This document shows positions 9,243-19,494 of a stretch of 64,000 nt of DNA, piece after piece. This DNA is from Opitutus sp. GAS368 (GTDB lineage Bacteria; Verrucomicrobiota; Verrucomicrobiia; Opitutales; Opitutaceae), in the NCBI RefSeq assembly GCF_900104925.1, contig NZ_LT629735.1, positions 1,210,291-1,274,290 of the forward strand, read 5' to 3'. Both the position numbers and the translations under genes were made by a program. Within the stretch, counting starts at the first letter, position 1; each line of letters begins with the position of its first letter. The notes under the pieces are model-generated. The model was not told the origin of the DNA. It saw only the letters and a program-made list of their open reading frames with translations, and searched no databases.

Positions 9243-11333
9243 ATGGCTGAAAAAACTACCGCTTCGATGAAGCCTACCCTCGGGCTTACTGGCCTGACCT
9301 TCAACGCGATGGCGCTGATCGCTCCCGGTGCTTTCCTCTGGTTGACGTATGAAGAACAGGCCCTTTATGGCGCGCCGATGGCCGGCGCCGCCATGTGGTT
9401 CGGTTTCTTCCTCGCGCTGCTGCTGTGCCTGGCGACGGCCATCAGCTATGCCGAACTGTCCAAGCTGTATCCCGGCACCGGCTCTTCCTACTTTTACGCG
9501 GAACAGGCCTTCATCTCGAAAAAGAAGGCGTTCAAGTATGCGCGCGTCATCAAGTTCTTCACCGGCTGGGCGAGCCATCTGTATTACTGGATCTATCCCG
9601 GCCTCATGGTGGGGGTGACGGCGCTGCTGGGCGGTTATCTGGCCGCCCAGTTCTGGCCCGACACCTTCAGCGGCAACTACAACAGCCCCCTGCTGATGAT
9701 TCTCATCTGCATCGTGTTCTCGCTGTTCGTGTCGTGGATCGCGCAACGCGGCGTGTCCGGCTCGACCGGCGTGAACATCGCCATGAACGTGATCCAGATC
9801 ATCGCCCTCATGGTCTTCTCCATCATGGCGCTGAGCTACCGCATGAACCACAAGGAGGGGGCGACCGCCATCCACCTCTCCAACGGCACCGCCATCAACT
9901 ACCAGGTGGACCAGGCCAATGTGACCGACGACAAGGGCGCACCTGTGCCCGACACCTGGGCCGACGGTTCGGCCAAATACCAGACCGACGACAAGGGCGC
10001 GGTGATCAACCAGACCGATGCCAGCGGCAAACCCGTGCTCGACAAGGATGGCAAGCCGGTGCCGCTCGCCGCCATCAAGCAGCAGGACCGCACCGTCACG
10101 GATGACGACCTGAACAAGGACAAGAACAAGGATCCCGACCTGTTGGCGGCGCTGACCGCCATGGGCCTGGCCAGCGGCGATCCCTATCCGCTTTTCGACA
10201 AGGACAAGGATGGCAAGTGGGTCAAGGACAAGGACGGCCACCTGACCCCCACCCTCTTCACGATCAGCTACACGGAGAAGGACGGCGGCATCAGCGGGAC
10301 GGCCGGCAGCGCGACGGATCCGCTGACCTTCAACTATCACAGCTCGGCGGTCTCCGTCGTGGCGCCGCACAATTTCAGCTGGCTGTTCGTGCAGGCCTGC
10401 ATCGCGGTGCTCTGCCTGGTCGGCTTCGAGTCCGTCTCCTCGATGGCCGAAGAGGCGAAGAACCCGAAGCGCGACGTGGCGCGGGCCATCATCCTGTCGC
10501 TCGTCATCCAGGGCGCGGTCTGCTACCTGATCGAATACTTCTGCGCGAATTACTTCCTGAACAACGGCTACACCATGCCGGCCGCCGGCGCCTCGAGCGC
10601 GCCGATCGGCGACATGATGAAGATCGTGGGCACCTGGGCCTTCGGCAGCGCGAAGGCCGGCACGGCCTTCATGCTGGTCCAGGCCTTCACCGTGTTCCTG
10701 GCGCTCATCGGCACCACGCTGGCCTGCCTCAACACCGGCGCCCGCGTCACCTACGCCATGGGCCGCGACGAGGAAATGGGCGCGCACTTCGGCATCCTGC
10801 ACGAAAAGACCCTGACGCCCCACCGCGCCATCTGGACGCTGGGCATCCTTTCCATCTTCGTCGGCATCGTGACGGTCTGGCTGTATCTCGGCAGCACGAC
10901 GCCCGCGGCGCTCGACAAGCATAACTTCTGGTACGGCTTCGGCATCTTCTCGCCCGAGACCTACGCCAAGCTGCCCAACACGCTGCTCATCGTCACCCTG
11001 ATCAGCAATTTCGGCACCTTCCTGCTCTACATGACGACCTGCATCGTGGCGATGGTGGCCTTCAAGGAGCACCACAGCTTCAGCGGGTTCAAGCACGTGG
11101 TCGTGCCGGTGTTCGGCGTGATCGCCAATTTCACCTGCATGCTGTTCTATCTCATCGGGCCGCTGCCGGTGAACGGTTCGAGCCTGGTCCCGGGCATGAG
11201 CTGGAAGGAGCCTTACATCGCCCTGGGCGTCGTCGCCCTCTGGGGCGTCTGGGGCTTCGTCTATCTGCTGCGGCGCAGCAAGGCGGCTGGCAAGGCCGTC
11301 CTGCTATCCGCCCCGGTCCAGTCCCAGACCTGA
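9243..11333 (+). CDS. APC-superfamily permease with a ~160-residue periplasmic loop
   Basis: Inner-membrane transporter of the amino acid-polyamine-organocation superfamily, 696 residues against a usual 450-550. The N-terminus has the unwound-helix region LTFNAMALIAPGAFLW, and the family motif GFESVSSMAEEAKNPKRDV is present. Between helix 5 (ending near residue 202) and helix 6 (near 372) lies a hydrophilic loop rich in Asp and Lys, with TDDKGAV, DKDGKPV and DKDKDGKW; DxDxDG patterns resemble calcium-binding loops. By LeuT-fold topology this loop is periplasmic. The location inside a Kdp island suggests either amino acid or potassium transport; substrate is not decidable here. Start ATG 9243 (MAEKTTASMK). 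Confidence 0.85.
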   Translation: MAEKTTASMKPTLGLTGLTFNAMALIAPGAFLWLTYEEQALYGAPMAGAAMWFGFFLALLLCLATAISYAELSKLYPGTGSSYFYAEQAFISKKKAFKYARVIKFFTGWASHLYYWIYPGLMVGVTALLGGYLAAQFWPDTFSGNYNSPLLMILICIVFSLFVSWIAQRGVSGSTGVNIAMNVIQIIALMVFSIMALSYRMNHKEGATAIHLSNGTAINYQVDQANVTDDKGAPVPDTWADGSAKYQTDDKGAVINQTDASGKPVLDKDGKPVPLAAIKQQDRTVTDDDLNKDKNKDPDLLAALTAMGLASGDPYPLFDKDKDGKWVKDKDGHLTPTLFTISYTEKDGGISGTAGSATDPLTFNYHSSAVSVVAPHNFSWLFVQACIAVLCLVGFESVSSMAEEAKNPKRDVARAIILSLVIQGAVCYLIEYFCANYFLNNGYTMPAAGASSAPIGDMMKIVGTWAFGSAKAGTAFMLVQAFTVFLALIGTTLACLNTGARVTYAMGRDEEMGAHFGILHEKTLTPHRAIWTLGILSIFVGIVTVWLYLGSTTPAALDKHNFWYGFGIFSPETYAKLPNTLLIVTLISNFGTFLLYMTTCIVAMVAFKEHHSFSGFKHVVVPVFGVIANFTCMLFYLIGPLPVNGSSLVPGMSWKEPYIALGVVALWGVWGFVYLLRRSKAAGKAVLLSAPVQSQT

Positions 11334-11357
11334 TCTCCGCTCCGCCGGACCGGCCCC

Positions 11358-11394
11358 GCGGCCCTCGGAGCAATCCGAGGGCCCGCGCTTTTAC
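11358..11394 (+). terminator. Rho-independent terminator after the permease gene
   Basis: GCCCTCGGA / TCCGAGGGC stem with a GCAA tetraloop, extended by GC pairs and followed by GCTTTTA. It separates the permease from the kinase/phosphatase gene. Confidence 0.7.
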
Positions 11395-11399
11395 CCCCC

Positions 11400-13196
11400 G
11401 TGCAAGTCACCCATGCGCAGCTCTCCGTGGCCGGCCCCGTTCGCGAAACGAACGAGGACTTCATCTCGTTCTGGCAGCACGAGGAAGGAGAACAGGTCCG
11501 GACCAAGGGCATGGCCTGGATCCTCGCGGATGGCGTGGGCGGGGAGAGCCGCGGGGAGGTGGCCAGCCAGCTGGCGGTGACGGCGGCGCTCATCGCCTTC
11601 CAGAAAGCGCTGCCCGCCACGCCGGCCGGCGTGCTGCAGCGGACGATGTTCGATGCGGCCAGCCGGGCGGTCTACGACACGGCCGTCGCCACGCCGGAGC
11701 AGGGCAAGATGGCGACCACGCTGACGGTCTCCTTTTTCCGCGACAATGTGCTGCATGTCGCGCATGTGGGCGACTCGCGCGTCTACCTCGTCCGCAACGG
11801 CAAGATCCGGCGGCTCACCACCGACCATTGCTACGTGGCCTTGTCGGTCAAATTCCGCGTCATGCACGAGCACTGGGCCATGACGAGCCCCATGCGTTCC
11901 GTGCTCACCCGCAGTGTCGGCCACGAGCCGATCGCAAAGTTCGACAGCAACCAGGAAACCCTGGTCAAGGGGGACATCGTGGTGCAATGCTCCGACGGGC
12001 TCTACGCCTTCGTGGTGGACGAGGAGATCGGCGAAATCGCGAGCCATTTCCCGCCGCAAGAGGCCTGCCAGCGCCTGATTGCGCTGGCTGAGAAACGGCA
12101 GGTTGACGATAACATCTCCGTCCAAATCATCCGCGTCGACCAGACCGACCTCATCACTTATTTCCGCGGCATCCCGCTCGTCCACCAAAACCAACCCAAC
12201 CCCAGCAACGTGAGCAGTGAACTCGAACCGGGCAACGTCCTTGATGAGCGATTTGAGGTGACCGAGCTGATCAGCCGCAGCGGCATGGCCTGCATCTTCA
12301 AGGCGCGCGACCACCAGACCCAGCAGGTCGTGGCGCTGAAGGTCCCGCTGATGCAGTTCGAGAGCGACGTGGCGACCTTCACCCGGTTCCAACGCGAGGA
12401 GGAGATCGGCCGGCAGCTCGACCATCCCTATATCCTCAAGATCATCCCGGTCGACAAACCGAAGAGCCGTCCCTACCTGGTCATGGAGTATCTCGACGGG
12501 CAGACGCTGGACAAGGTGATGGAGGCCACCAAGCCCCTGCCGGAAAAGGAGGCCGCGAAGATCGTCAGCCGCGTCTGCGAGGCGCTCGAGCACATGCACC
12601 AGCGGAACATCGTGCACCGCGACCTGAAACCGCAGAACATCATGGTCTGCAAGGACGGCAGCATCCGCATCCTCGACTTCGGCATCGCCAAGGCCGCCCG
12701 GATGCGCCGGCTCACCTTTGCCGGATTCTCGCCGACCATGGGCACGCCGGACTACATGGCGCCCGAGCAGGTCAACGGCCGCCGCGGCGACCATCGCACC
12801 GACATCTACAGCCTGGGCGCGATCCTCTACGAGATGGTCACCGGCAAGGTGCCCTTCGAAGGCGAGAGCCCTTACGTGGTGATGAACATCCGGACCACCG
12901 GCGACCCCGTGGCGCCGCGCAAACTCAACCCGCATCTGACGCCCGTGATGGAGGAGATCGTCCTGCATGCGCTGGCGCGCAACCCCGACGAACGCTACGA
13001 AAGTGCGGCGAAAATGAAGGCCGAGCTCGACGACTACGAAATCGTTCCACTCACCGAGCGCTTCCGCAACCTTCAGCCCGTCCGGCCGTGGAAGGGCCGG
13101 TTCCGGGCCATGCCCCTGATCCTCTTTTTTGTCGCGTTACAGGTGATTGGATTCGGCCTGATGCTGTGGTATTTCACCCGACACGGAAAACATTGA
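11400..13196 (+). CDS. Fused PP2C phosphatase / Ser-Thr protein kinase
   Basis: Bifunctional signalling protein, 598 residues. Residues 1-255 are a PP2C-type phosphatase with metal-binding Asp motifs RETNEDF, LADGVGGES, SDGLYAF and VDDNIS. Residues about 275-545 are a eukaryotic-like kinase: degenerate Gly-loop ISRSGMACIF, lysine in VALKVPL, catalytic IVHRDLKPQN (Asp408), ILDFGIAKA (Asp426) and MAPEQV. One C-terminal transmembrane helix (about 569-590) anchors it with both domains in the cytoplasm. The GTG start at 11400 is directly followed by the PP2C strand. Such fusions are known in several phyla; opposed activities in one chain suggest a switch acting on a neighbour, possibly the permease or PII. 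Target is unknown. Confidence 0.9.
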   Translation: MQVTHAQLSVAGPVRETNEDFISFWQHEEGEQVRTKGMAWILADGVGGESRGEVASQLAVTAALIAFQKALPATPAGVLQRTMFDAASRAVYDTAVATPEQGKMATTLTVSFFRDNVLHVAHVGDSRVYLVRNGKIRRLTTDHCYVALSVKFRVMHEHWAMTSPMRSVLTRSVGHEPIAKFDSNQETLVKGDIVVQCSDGLYAFVVDEEIGEIASHFPPQEACQRLIALAEKRQVDDNISVQIIRVDQTDLITYFRGIPLVHQNQPNPSNVSSELEPGNVLDERFEVTELISRSGMACIFKARDHQTQQVVALKVPLMQFESDVATFTRFQREEEIGRQLDHPYILKIIPVDKPKSRPYLVMEYLDGQTLDKVMEATKPLPEKEAAKIVSRVCEALEHMHQRNIVHRDLKPQNIMVCKDGSIRILDFGIAKAARMRRLTFAGFSPTMGTPDYMAPEQVNGRRGDHRTDIYSLGAILYEMVTGKVPFEGESPYVVMNIRTTGDPVAPRKLNPHLTPVMEEIVLHALARNPDERYESAAKMKAELDDYEIVPLTERFRNLQPVRPWKGRFRAMPLILFFVALQVIGFGLMLWYFTRHGKH

Positions 13197-13244
13197 GGCC
13201 GGCGGCACCGACGTCCGGCTCCCGTGTGAACGACCCGTGACCGC

Positions 13245-14804
13245 ATGAGCCAGCCGCCGAACTCCTCCGCACCGCAACCGTCTTTCCTCCACCGGTTGAA
13301 GGGCGGCACGGGCGCATCCTCGCCCGCGCGGGAATACCTGGCGGCCAGCCTGGCCATTGCGACCGCCACCGGCTTCGGCTTTCTCATCCGGCCGTGGTCG
13401 GACTACTGGGCGGTGGCGGTCATCTATCTGTTCATGATCGTGCTGCTCAGCCTGCGGCTGGGCCAGGGGCCGATCCTGTTCGCCGCCGCGCTGGGCGCGC
13501 TGACCTGGGACTACCTGTTTTTTCCCCCGCTTTTCACGTTCGTGCTGCTGCGCTTCGAAGACTGGATGATGTTCTTCCTGTTCTTTGCCATCGCGATCGT
13601 CGCCGGGCGGCTGACCGGGCGGATCCGCCAGCAGGAACAGTCCGAGCGGCAACGCGCGCAACGGGCCACCGCCCTGCTCCAGCTCACCCAGCTCCTCGCC
13701 TCGGCCCAATCCGCCGACGAGGTCCTGCGCACCGCCGCCGATCAGGCCCGGGAGCTGTTCGGCGCACGGCTCGCCCTGCTGATCGCCGACCCGGCCCGAC
13801 CCGGTCACCTCACGCTGCACCCGGCCACCTCCTACGCGATCAGCGAGACCGAACAGGCCGCCGCCCTCCGGATCTTTCGCGCCCACGGGGAATCAGGCCG
13901 CTCCACCCGGGCGGTGACAGGCGGCGACGGCCTCCATTTTCCCCTCGCGGCCGCCGGCCGGTTGCTTGGCGTGATGGCGGTCGAGATTCCGCCCGGAAGG
14001 GATTTCCCGCTGGCGCAGCGCGACGTGCTCGCGAGCTTTGCCGCGCAAATCGCCGTGGCGCTGGAGCACGAGCGGCTGCGCGCCGCCAACGAGTCGGCCC
14101 GCGTGCAGACCGCTTCCGACCAGTTGCACCGCGCCCTGCTCGACAGCGTCTCGCATGAGCTCAAGACCCCCCTGGCCGTCATCGCTTCCGCGGCGGAGAG
14201 CCTGCAAGCCGCGACGGGACCGGCCGATCCGGCGCTGGCGGGCGAAATCCATGTCGCCGCCCAGCGGCTGCGCCGCCTGGTGACCAACCTGCTGGACACC
14301 ACCCGGCTCGATGCCGGCGTGCGCGCGCAACGCGACTGGTGTGACGCCGCCGATCTCGTGAACGCCGCCTTGAAAAGCATTGCCGACGTCCGCGCCGGCC
14401 GCACGGTGCACGTGCGGCTGGACCCCGGCCTGCCCCTGGTGCACGGCGATTCCGACCTGTTGCAACAGGCCTTGGTGAACCTGATGCACAATGCCTGCCG
14501 CCACGCACCACCCCCGGCGGAAATCACCGTGTCAGCCGGGGTGGACGAGTCCAACCAACGGATCTGGCTGGCCGTGAGTGACACCGGACCCGGGTTGAGC
14601 GAAGACCTGCGGGCCCGCTTGTTTGAACGGTTTTTCCGCGGCCAGCCCAACCGGGCCGGCGGCCTTGGCCTGGGGCTTTCCATCGCCCGTGGTTTTGTCG
14701 AAGCCCACGGCGGCAGCCTCACGGCGGAGAACCAACCGGGTGGCGGCGCGCGGTTTGTCATCTTGCTGCCGCTCGAACAGCACGACAGTGTCCCGGCCGA
14801 ATGA
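13245..14804 (+). CDS. KdpD-like histidine kinase lacking the KdpD and USP domains
   Basis: A 519-residue paralogue of the C-terminal half of the KdpD at 6123. It has four DUF4118 transmembrane helices (about 28-120) with the same motif pattern ALTWDYLFFPP, a GAF-like domain (about 145-280), kinase core SVSHELKTPL with His304, N box NLMHNACRHAPPP and G box GGLGLGLSIARGF. Without the N-terminal ATP-binding domain it cannot respond to the same cytoplasmic inputs as full KdpD. Its stop codon overlaps the start of the response regulator gene (ATGA at 14801-14804), marking them as a cognate pair with coupled translation. Confidence 0.9.
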   Translation: MSQPPNSSAPQPSFLHRLKGGTGASSPAREYLAASLAIATATGFGFLIRPWSDYWAVAVIYLFMIVLLSLRLGQGPILFAAALGALTWDYLFFPPLFTFVLLRFEDWMMFFLFFAIAIVAGRLTGRIRQQEQSERQRAQRATALLQLTQLLASAQSADEVLRTAADQARELFGARLALLIADPARPGHLTLHPATSYAISETEQAAALRIFRAHGESGRSTRAVTGGDGLHFPLAAAGRLLGVMAVEIPPGRDFPLAQRDVLASFAAQIAVALEHERLRAANESARVQTASDQLHRALLDSVSHELKTPLAVIASAAESLQAATGPADPALAGEIHVAAQRLRRLVTNLLDTTRLDAGVRAQRDWCDAADLVNAALKSIADVRAGRTVHVRLDPGLPLVHGDSDLLQQALVNLMHNACRHAPPPAEITVSAGVDESNQRIWLAVSDTGPGLSEDLRARLFERFFRGQPNRAGGLGLGLSIARGFVEAHGGSLTAENQPGGGARFVILLPLEQHDSVPAE

Positions 14805-15496
14805 ACCCGGCCGGCCCCCAGTCCGAAGTGCTCGTCATCGACGATGAGGACCAGATCCGCCGCCTGCTCCGCGGCGCGCTCACGACCGCCGGCTACCGTG
14901 TCCGCGAGGCCAGCGACGGCTTGAGCGGCCTCGGCGAGGTGGCCCACCACCGGCCGGACGTGATCATCCTCGACCTCGGCCTGCCCGACCTGTCCGGGCT
15001 GGAGATCCTGCGGCGGCTCCGCGAGTGGAGCCAGGTGCCGGTGCTCATCCTCTCGGTGCGCGGTCAGGAAAAGGAAAAGATCGAGGCGCTGGACGCCGGC
15101 GCGAACGACTACATGACGAAGCCGTTCGGCTGGGGCGAGATGCTGGCGCGTCTCCGGGTGCTCCTGCGGCGCGAACCCGCCGCCGTGGAGGCAAACGTGG
15201 CGCAGTTCGGCCCGGTGACCGTCGACCTGGGGCGCCGCGTGGTGACCAAGCACGGGCAGGAGCTGAAACTCACCGCGCGCGAATACGCGCTGCTGCGGCT
15301 GCTGGTCACGCACCGCAACAAGGTCATCACGCACCGGCAGATCCTGCGGGAACTCTGGGGGCCGGGGGCGGAAGCCCAGACGCATTACGTGCGGGTCTAC
15401 ATGGCGCGCCTGCGCCAGAAAATAGAGGAGGAGCCCAACCAGCCGCGGTTCCTCATCACCGAGGCCGGGTCGGGCTACCGGCTCGACACCGATTGA
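14801..15496 (+). CDS. KdpE-like response regulator, partner of the 13245 kinase
   Basis: OmpR/PhoB-family regulator, 231 residues: receiver domain with acidic pocket IDDE (14-16) and phospho-acceptor Asp58 in IILDLGLPD, Lys in MTKPFGWGE, and a C-terminal winged helix (about 130-228) with LTAREYALLRLL and the closing GSGYRLDTD. Translationally coupled to the upstream kinase. It is closely similar, and equal in length, to the regulator at 16169. Either may bind the STTRAYG half-sites of this island. Confidence 0.9.
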   Translation: MNPAGPQSEVLVIDDEDQIRRLLRGALTTAGYRVREASDGLSGLGEVAHHRPDVIILDLGLPDLSGLEILRRLREWSQVPVLILSVRGQEKEKIEALDAGANDYMTKPFGWGEMLARLRVLLRREPAAVEANVAQFGPVTVDLGRRVVTKHGQELKLTAREYALLRLLVTHRNKVITHRQILRELWGPGAEAQTHYVRVYMARLRQKIEEEPNQPRFLITEAGSGYRLDTD

Positions 15497-15518
15497 GCGA
15501 TCCCGGCCGCGGCGGGTG

Positions 15519-16009
<491 letters not shown>

Positions 16010-16057
16010 GCGGTTTTTCCGCCTGAATTTTGGGTTAGCTCATAACTCATAAGCAAA

Positions 16058-16093
16058 GCGGCCCCTTTCGTGGTGAAAGGGGCCGCAAGTTTT
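16058..16093 (+). terminator. Rho-independent terminator after the PII gene
   Basis: Perfect 12-bp stem GCGGCCCCTTTC / GAAAGGGGCCGC with a 5-base loop, followed by AAGTTTT. It separates PII from the downstream regulator. Confidence 0.85.
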
Positions 16094-16168
16094 CCGGGGC
16101 CGGATGGTCGCGACGGGCCGGTGCTTCTGCGGGCTTTACGCTGCGGTCGGCCCAGGTATGTTGCCGTC

Positions 16169-16864
16169 GTGATTGCCGCCGCCGCCAAGTCCTCGCTCCT
16201 CGTCATCGACGACGAGGTCCAGATCCGCCGGCTGCTCCGCGTGACCCTCGAGGCGGAACACTACAAGGTGCGCGAGGCCGAGACCGGCCAGCTCGGCCTG
16301 CAGGAGCTGGCGCACGCCGCGCCCGACGGCATCATTCTCGACCTCGGCCTGCCCGACCTCGACGGCACGGAGGTCATCCGGCGGCTGCGCGAGTGGTCCA
16401 AGGTGCCGGTGCTCGTGCTTTCCGTGCGCGAAGGCGAGGACGACAAGATCGCCGCGCTCGACGCCGGGGCGGACGATTACCTGACCAAGCCCTTTAGCGG
16501 CCGCGAATTGCTGGCCCGGGTGCGGGCCATCCTCCGCCGCACGCCGGCGGCCAGCGAACCGGCCGTGGTCAAAATCGGCGATATCGAGGTGGATCAGGCG
16601 GCGCGCCTCGTGCGCCGGGCCGGCACCGAGGTGCACCTGACCGCCCGGGAATACGCGCTCTTCCATCTGCTCGTGCAGCACCGCGGCAAGGTCGTCACGC
16701 ACCGGCAGATCCTGCGCGAACTCTGGGGGCCCAACGCCGAGGAGAACACCCATTACCTGCGGGTGCACATGACGCACCTGCGCCAGAAGCTCGAAGCCGA
16801 CCCGCACACGCCGCGCCACCTGAAGACGGACGCCGGCATCGGCTACCGGCTGGTCGAGGGTTGA
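16169..16864 (+). CDS. kdpE: KdpE-type response regulator
   Basis: OmpR-family regulator, 231 residues. Receiver: LVIDDEVQIRRLL, phospho-acceptor Asp58 in IILDLGLPDLDG, Lys in LTKPFSG. Winged-helix DNA-binding domain with HLTAREYALFHLL and final GIGYRLVEG. The GTG at 16169 is preferred over upstream codons because it avoids the terminator at 16058-16093 and gives the same length as its paralogue at 14801. As an orphan regulator in the kdp island it is the natural partner of the full-length KdpD at 6123, which has no adjacent regulator. Assignment of which regulator is the true KdpE is inference. Confidence 0.85.
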   Translation: MIAAAAKSSLLVIDDEVQIRRLLRVTLEAEHYKVREAETGQLGLQELAHAAPDGIILDLGLPDLDGTEVIRRLREWSKVPVLVLSVREGEDDKIAALDAGADDYLTKPFSGRELLARVRAILRRTPAASEPAVVKIGDIEVDQAARLVRRAGTEVHLTAREYALFHLLVQHRGKVVTHRQILRELWGPNAEENTHYLRVHMTHLRQKLEADPHTPRHLKTDAGIGYRLVEG

Positions 16865-16867
16865 AGA

Positions 16868-16960
16868 TAGGGCGGACACTCCGCCTTGCCAGACCGTAGC
16901 CTTGGCGAAGGCTGGTGCCCGCCGAGGCGCGGCGCGGAGTCCGCGCCTTACCCGCGCACA
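16868..16960. repeat. Imperfect inverted-repeat intergenic block
   Basis: Contains AGGGCGGACACTCCGCCTT, the hairpin AGCCTTGGCGAAGGCT and GGCGCGGAGTCCGCGCC. These short GC palindromes look like dispersed non-coding repeats. No gene is seen here. Confidence 0.45.
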
Positions 16961-17004
16961 TTTCACGGGTTTGCCTCGAAAACCACTAGACAGGAGGGGA
17001 CGAA

Positions 17005-17024
17005 GTGCTTTTCGTGCCTCTTTA

Positions 17025-17025
<1 letters not shown>
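17005..17025 (+). promoter_or_regulatory. Possible leader peptide coupled to carA
   Basis: A strong ribosome-binding sequence AGGAGGGG (16992-16999) is 25 bases from the carA ATG, too far to serve it. It is 5 bases from a GTG that opens a six-codon frame (GTG CTT TTC GTG CCT CTT) whose TAA stop overlaps the carA ATG as TAATG. Translation of carA by termination-reinitiation is therefore likely. The pattern is seen directly; the function is inferred. Confidence 0.45.
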
Positions 17026-18197
<1,172 letters not shown>

Positions 18198-18206
18198 GGC
18201 CTTCCT

Positions 18207-18258
18207 GTAGGGCCGGCGCTTGACGCCGCCCGCGGGCGTCCGCAAGGGACGCCCCTAC
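18207..18258 (+). repeat. 52-bp palindromic intergenic repeat, copy 2
   Basis: Same element and orientation as copy 1 at 5210. It fills the gap between the convergent carA and kdsB genes. Its right tip (CTAC on this strand, GTAG on the other) supplies the TAG stop codon of kdsB at 18255-18257. Confidence 0.9.
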
Positions 18259-18995
18259 ACTAGCGCCTCGAACTTCTTCGCGTCCTCGGGCGTGTCCACG
18301 CCGATGGTCGGATCCTCGGTGACGTCGATGGCGATGGGATAGCCCGCCTCCAGCACGCGCAGTTGCTCGAGTTTCTCGATCTGCTCCAGCCGGCCCGGCG
18401 GCATGGCCACAAATTTCTCGAGGAAGTCGGCCTTGTAGGCGTAAAGCCCGAGGTGCTTGTAGCAGGTGTTCTGGGCCAGCCACGCGTCGTCAATGGTCAG
18501 GCCGAGGTCGCGCGAATAGGGCATCCGGGACCGCGAGAAATACAGCGCCCGGCCGGTCTGGCTCATGACCACCTTGACCTGGTTGACATTGTAGAAATCC
18601 ACGATGCGTTTGAACGGCGTGCAGAGCGTCGCCATGGGACAATCGCCCTGGATGAGCCGGGCCAGGGCGTTGAGCTGGCCGGCGGTGACCAGCGGCTCGT
18701 CAGCCTGGACGTTGAGAACATAACTGGCACGGACTGTGCGATTGGCTTGGGCGATGCGGTCGGTGCCACTGGGATGGCTGACATCGGTCATTATCGCCCT
18801 AAACCCAGCTCCCTCAATGCATTCCGCCAGTAATTCATGATCCACAGCGAACCACAGCGGATAGTCCGGTGCCTGGGCCGCAATGCGCTCGGCCACCCAC
18901 AGCACAAGCGGCTTGCCCTTAATCGGATGCAAAAGCTTACGCGGGAATCGCGTGGACTCCAAACGGCACGGCACGATGATGGCGAAGGCTGGCAT
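18255..18995 (-). CDS. kdsB: 3-deoxy-manno-octulosonate cytidylyltransferase
   Basis: Cytoplasmic enzyme that activates Kdo with CTP for lipopolysaccharide core synthesis. 246 residues, the family size. Start MPAFAIIVPCRLESTRFP holds the nucleotide-binding signature with Arg and Lys (RFPRKLL); QADEPLV and SRSRMPYSRD are further family motifs, and the protein ends GVDTPEDAKKFEALV. The ATG at 18995 is chosen because longer frames lack family similarity. The presence of Kdo synthesis indicates a Gram-negative outer membrane. The stop codon is provided by the repeat copy 2. Divergent from the HPr gene. Confidence 0.95.
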   Translation of the reverse strand: MPAFAIIVPCRLESTRFPRKLLHPIKGKPLVLWVAERIAAQAPDYPLWFAVDHELLAECIEGAGFRAIMTDVSHPSGTDRIAQANRTVRASYVLNVQADEPLVTAGQLNALARLIQGDCPMATLCTPFKRIVDFYNVNQVKVVMSQTGRALYFSRSRMPYSRDLGLTIDDAWLAQNTCYKHLGLYAYKADFLEKFVAMPPGRLEQIEKLEQLRVLEAGYPIAIDVTEDPTIGVDTPEDAKKFEALV

Positions 18996-19015
18996 GCGGG
19001 GGTCTTTGTGATTGC

Positions 19016-19038
19016 AAGCCGGGGCACGACCGGCTTTT
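19016..19038 (+). terminator. Terminator-like hairpin in the HPr leader
   Basis: AAGCCGG / CCGGCTT stem, 7-base loop and a TTTT run, about 40 bases before the HPr start. As no + strand gene ends nearby, it may act as an attenuator of the HPr transcript or block read-through from the carA side. Confidence 0.35.
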
Positions 19039-19075
19039 GCGTTATCCTTTAATCCGACCCTGCAGCCCAATCGCA

Positions 19076-19372
19076 ATGGAAAAGAGCACCACTACGCCAG
19101 CCAACGCCCACATGAAGGAACTCCTCGTGCAGAACAAGATGGGCATCCATGCCCGTCCGGCGGCCATGATCGTGCGCGTGACCAACAAATTCAAGGCGGA
19201 GGTCCTGGTCGAGAAGGATGAGGAGCAGGTCAACGGCAAGAGCATCATGGGTCTCATGATGCTGGCCGCAGCCAAGGGCTCGAAGGTGAAGTTCATCGCC
19301 ACGGGCGAGGACGCCCCGGCGATGCTGGCCGAGATCGAGGCGCTGTTCGCCAAGAAGTTCGACGAGGCCTGA
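19076..19372 (+). CDS. HPr-family phosphocarrier protein
   Basis: Small phosphocarrier of the phosphotransferase system. Active-site motif MGIHARPAAMIVR contains the phospho-histidine (His25 in this numbering) and VNGKSIMGLMML contains the regulatory serine (Ser56); their spacing of 31 equals His15/Ser46 of the family. The ATG at 19076 gives 98 residues with a short polar extension; a second ATG at 19112 gives 87, nearer to the usual 85-90. Neither has a clear ribosome-binding site. No EI or EII genes adjoin. Without them it may be mainly regulatory (HPr kinase circuit), which is inference. Confidence 0.92.
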   Translation: MEKSTTTPANAHMKELLVQNKMGIHARPAAMIVRVTNKFKAEVLVEKDEEQVNGKSIMGLMMLAAAKGSKVKFIATGEDAPAMLAEIEALFAKKFDEA

Positions 19373-19413
19373 GCCAAGGCGAATCGCGGAAACGCGAAGG
19401 AGCGGAAGCACGG

Positions 19414-19439
19414 AAGCCGGTCGAACGACCGGCTTTTTT
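19414..19439 (+). terminator. Rho-independent terminator of the HPr gene
   Basis: AAGCCGGTC / GACCGGCTT stem with a GAAC-type loop directly followed by a T-run (TTTTTT). It lies between the HPr and tatD stop codons. Confidence 0.85.
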
Positions 19440-19442
19440 GAT

Positions 19443-19494
19443 GTAGGGGCGTCCCTCGTGGACGCCCGCGGGCGCCGTCAAGCGGCGGCCCTAC
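19443..19494 (-). repeat. 52-bp palindromic intergenic repeat, copy 3 (inverted)
   Basis: Reverse orientation of copies 1 and 2, again exactly 52 bp with core CGCCCGCGGGCG. It overlaps the last codon of tatD: its GTAG tip supplies the TAG stop at 19491-19493. Confidence 0.9.

Noticed and set aside
16070-16168. Upstream extension of the kdpE-type regulator to an ATG at 16070
   Set aside because: It would start inside the terminator hairpin of the PII gene and add 33 residues absent from the otherwise equal-length paralogue.
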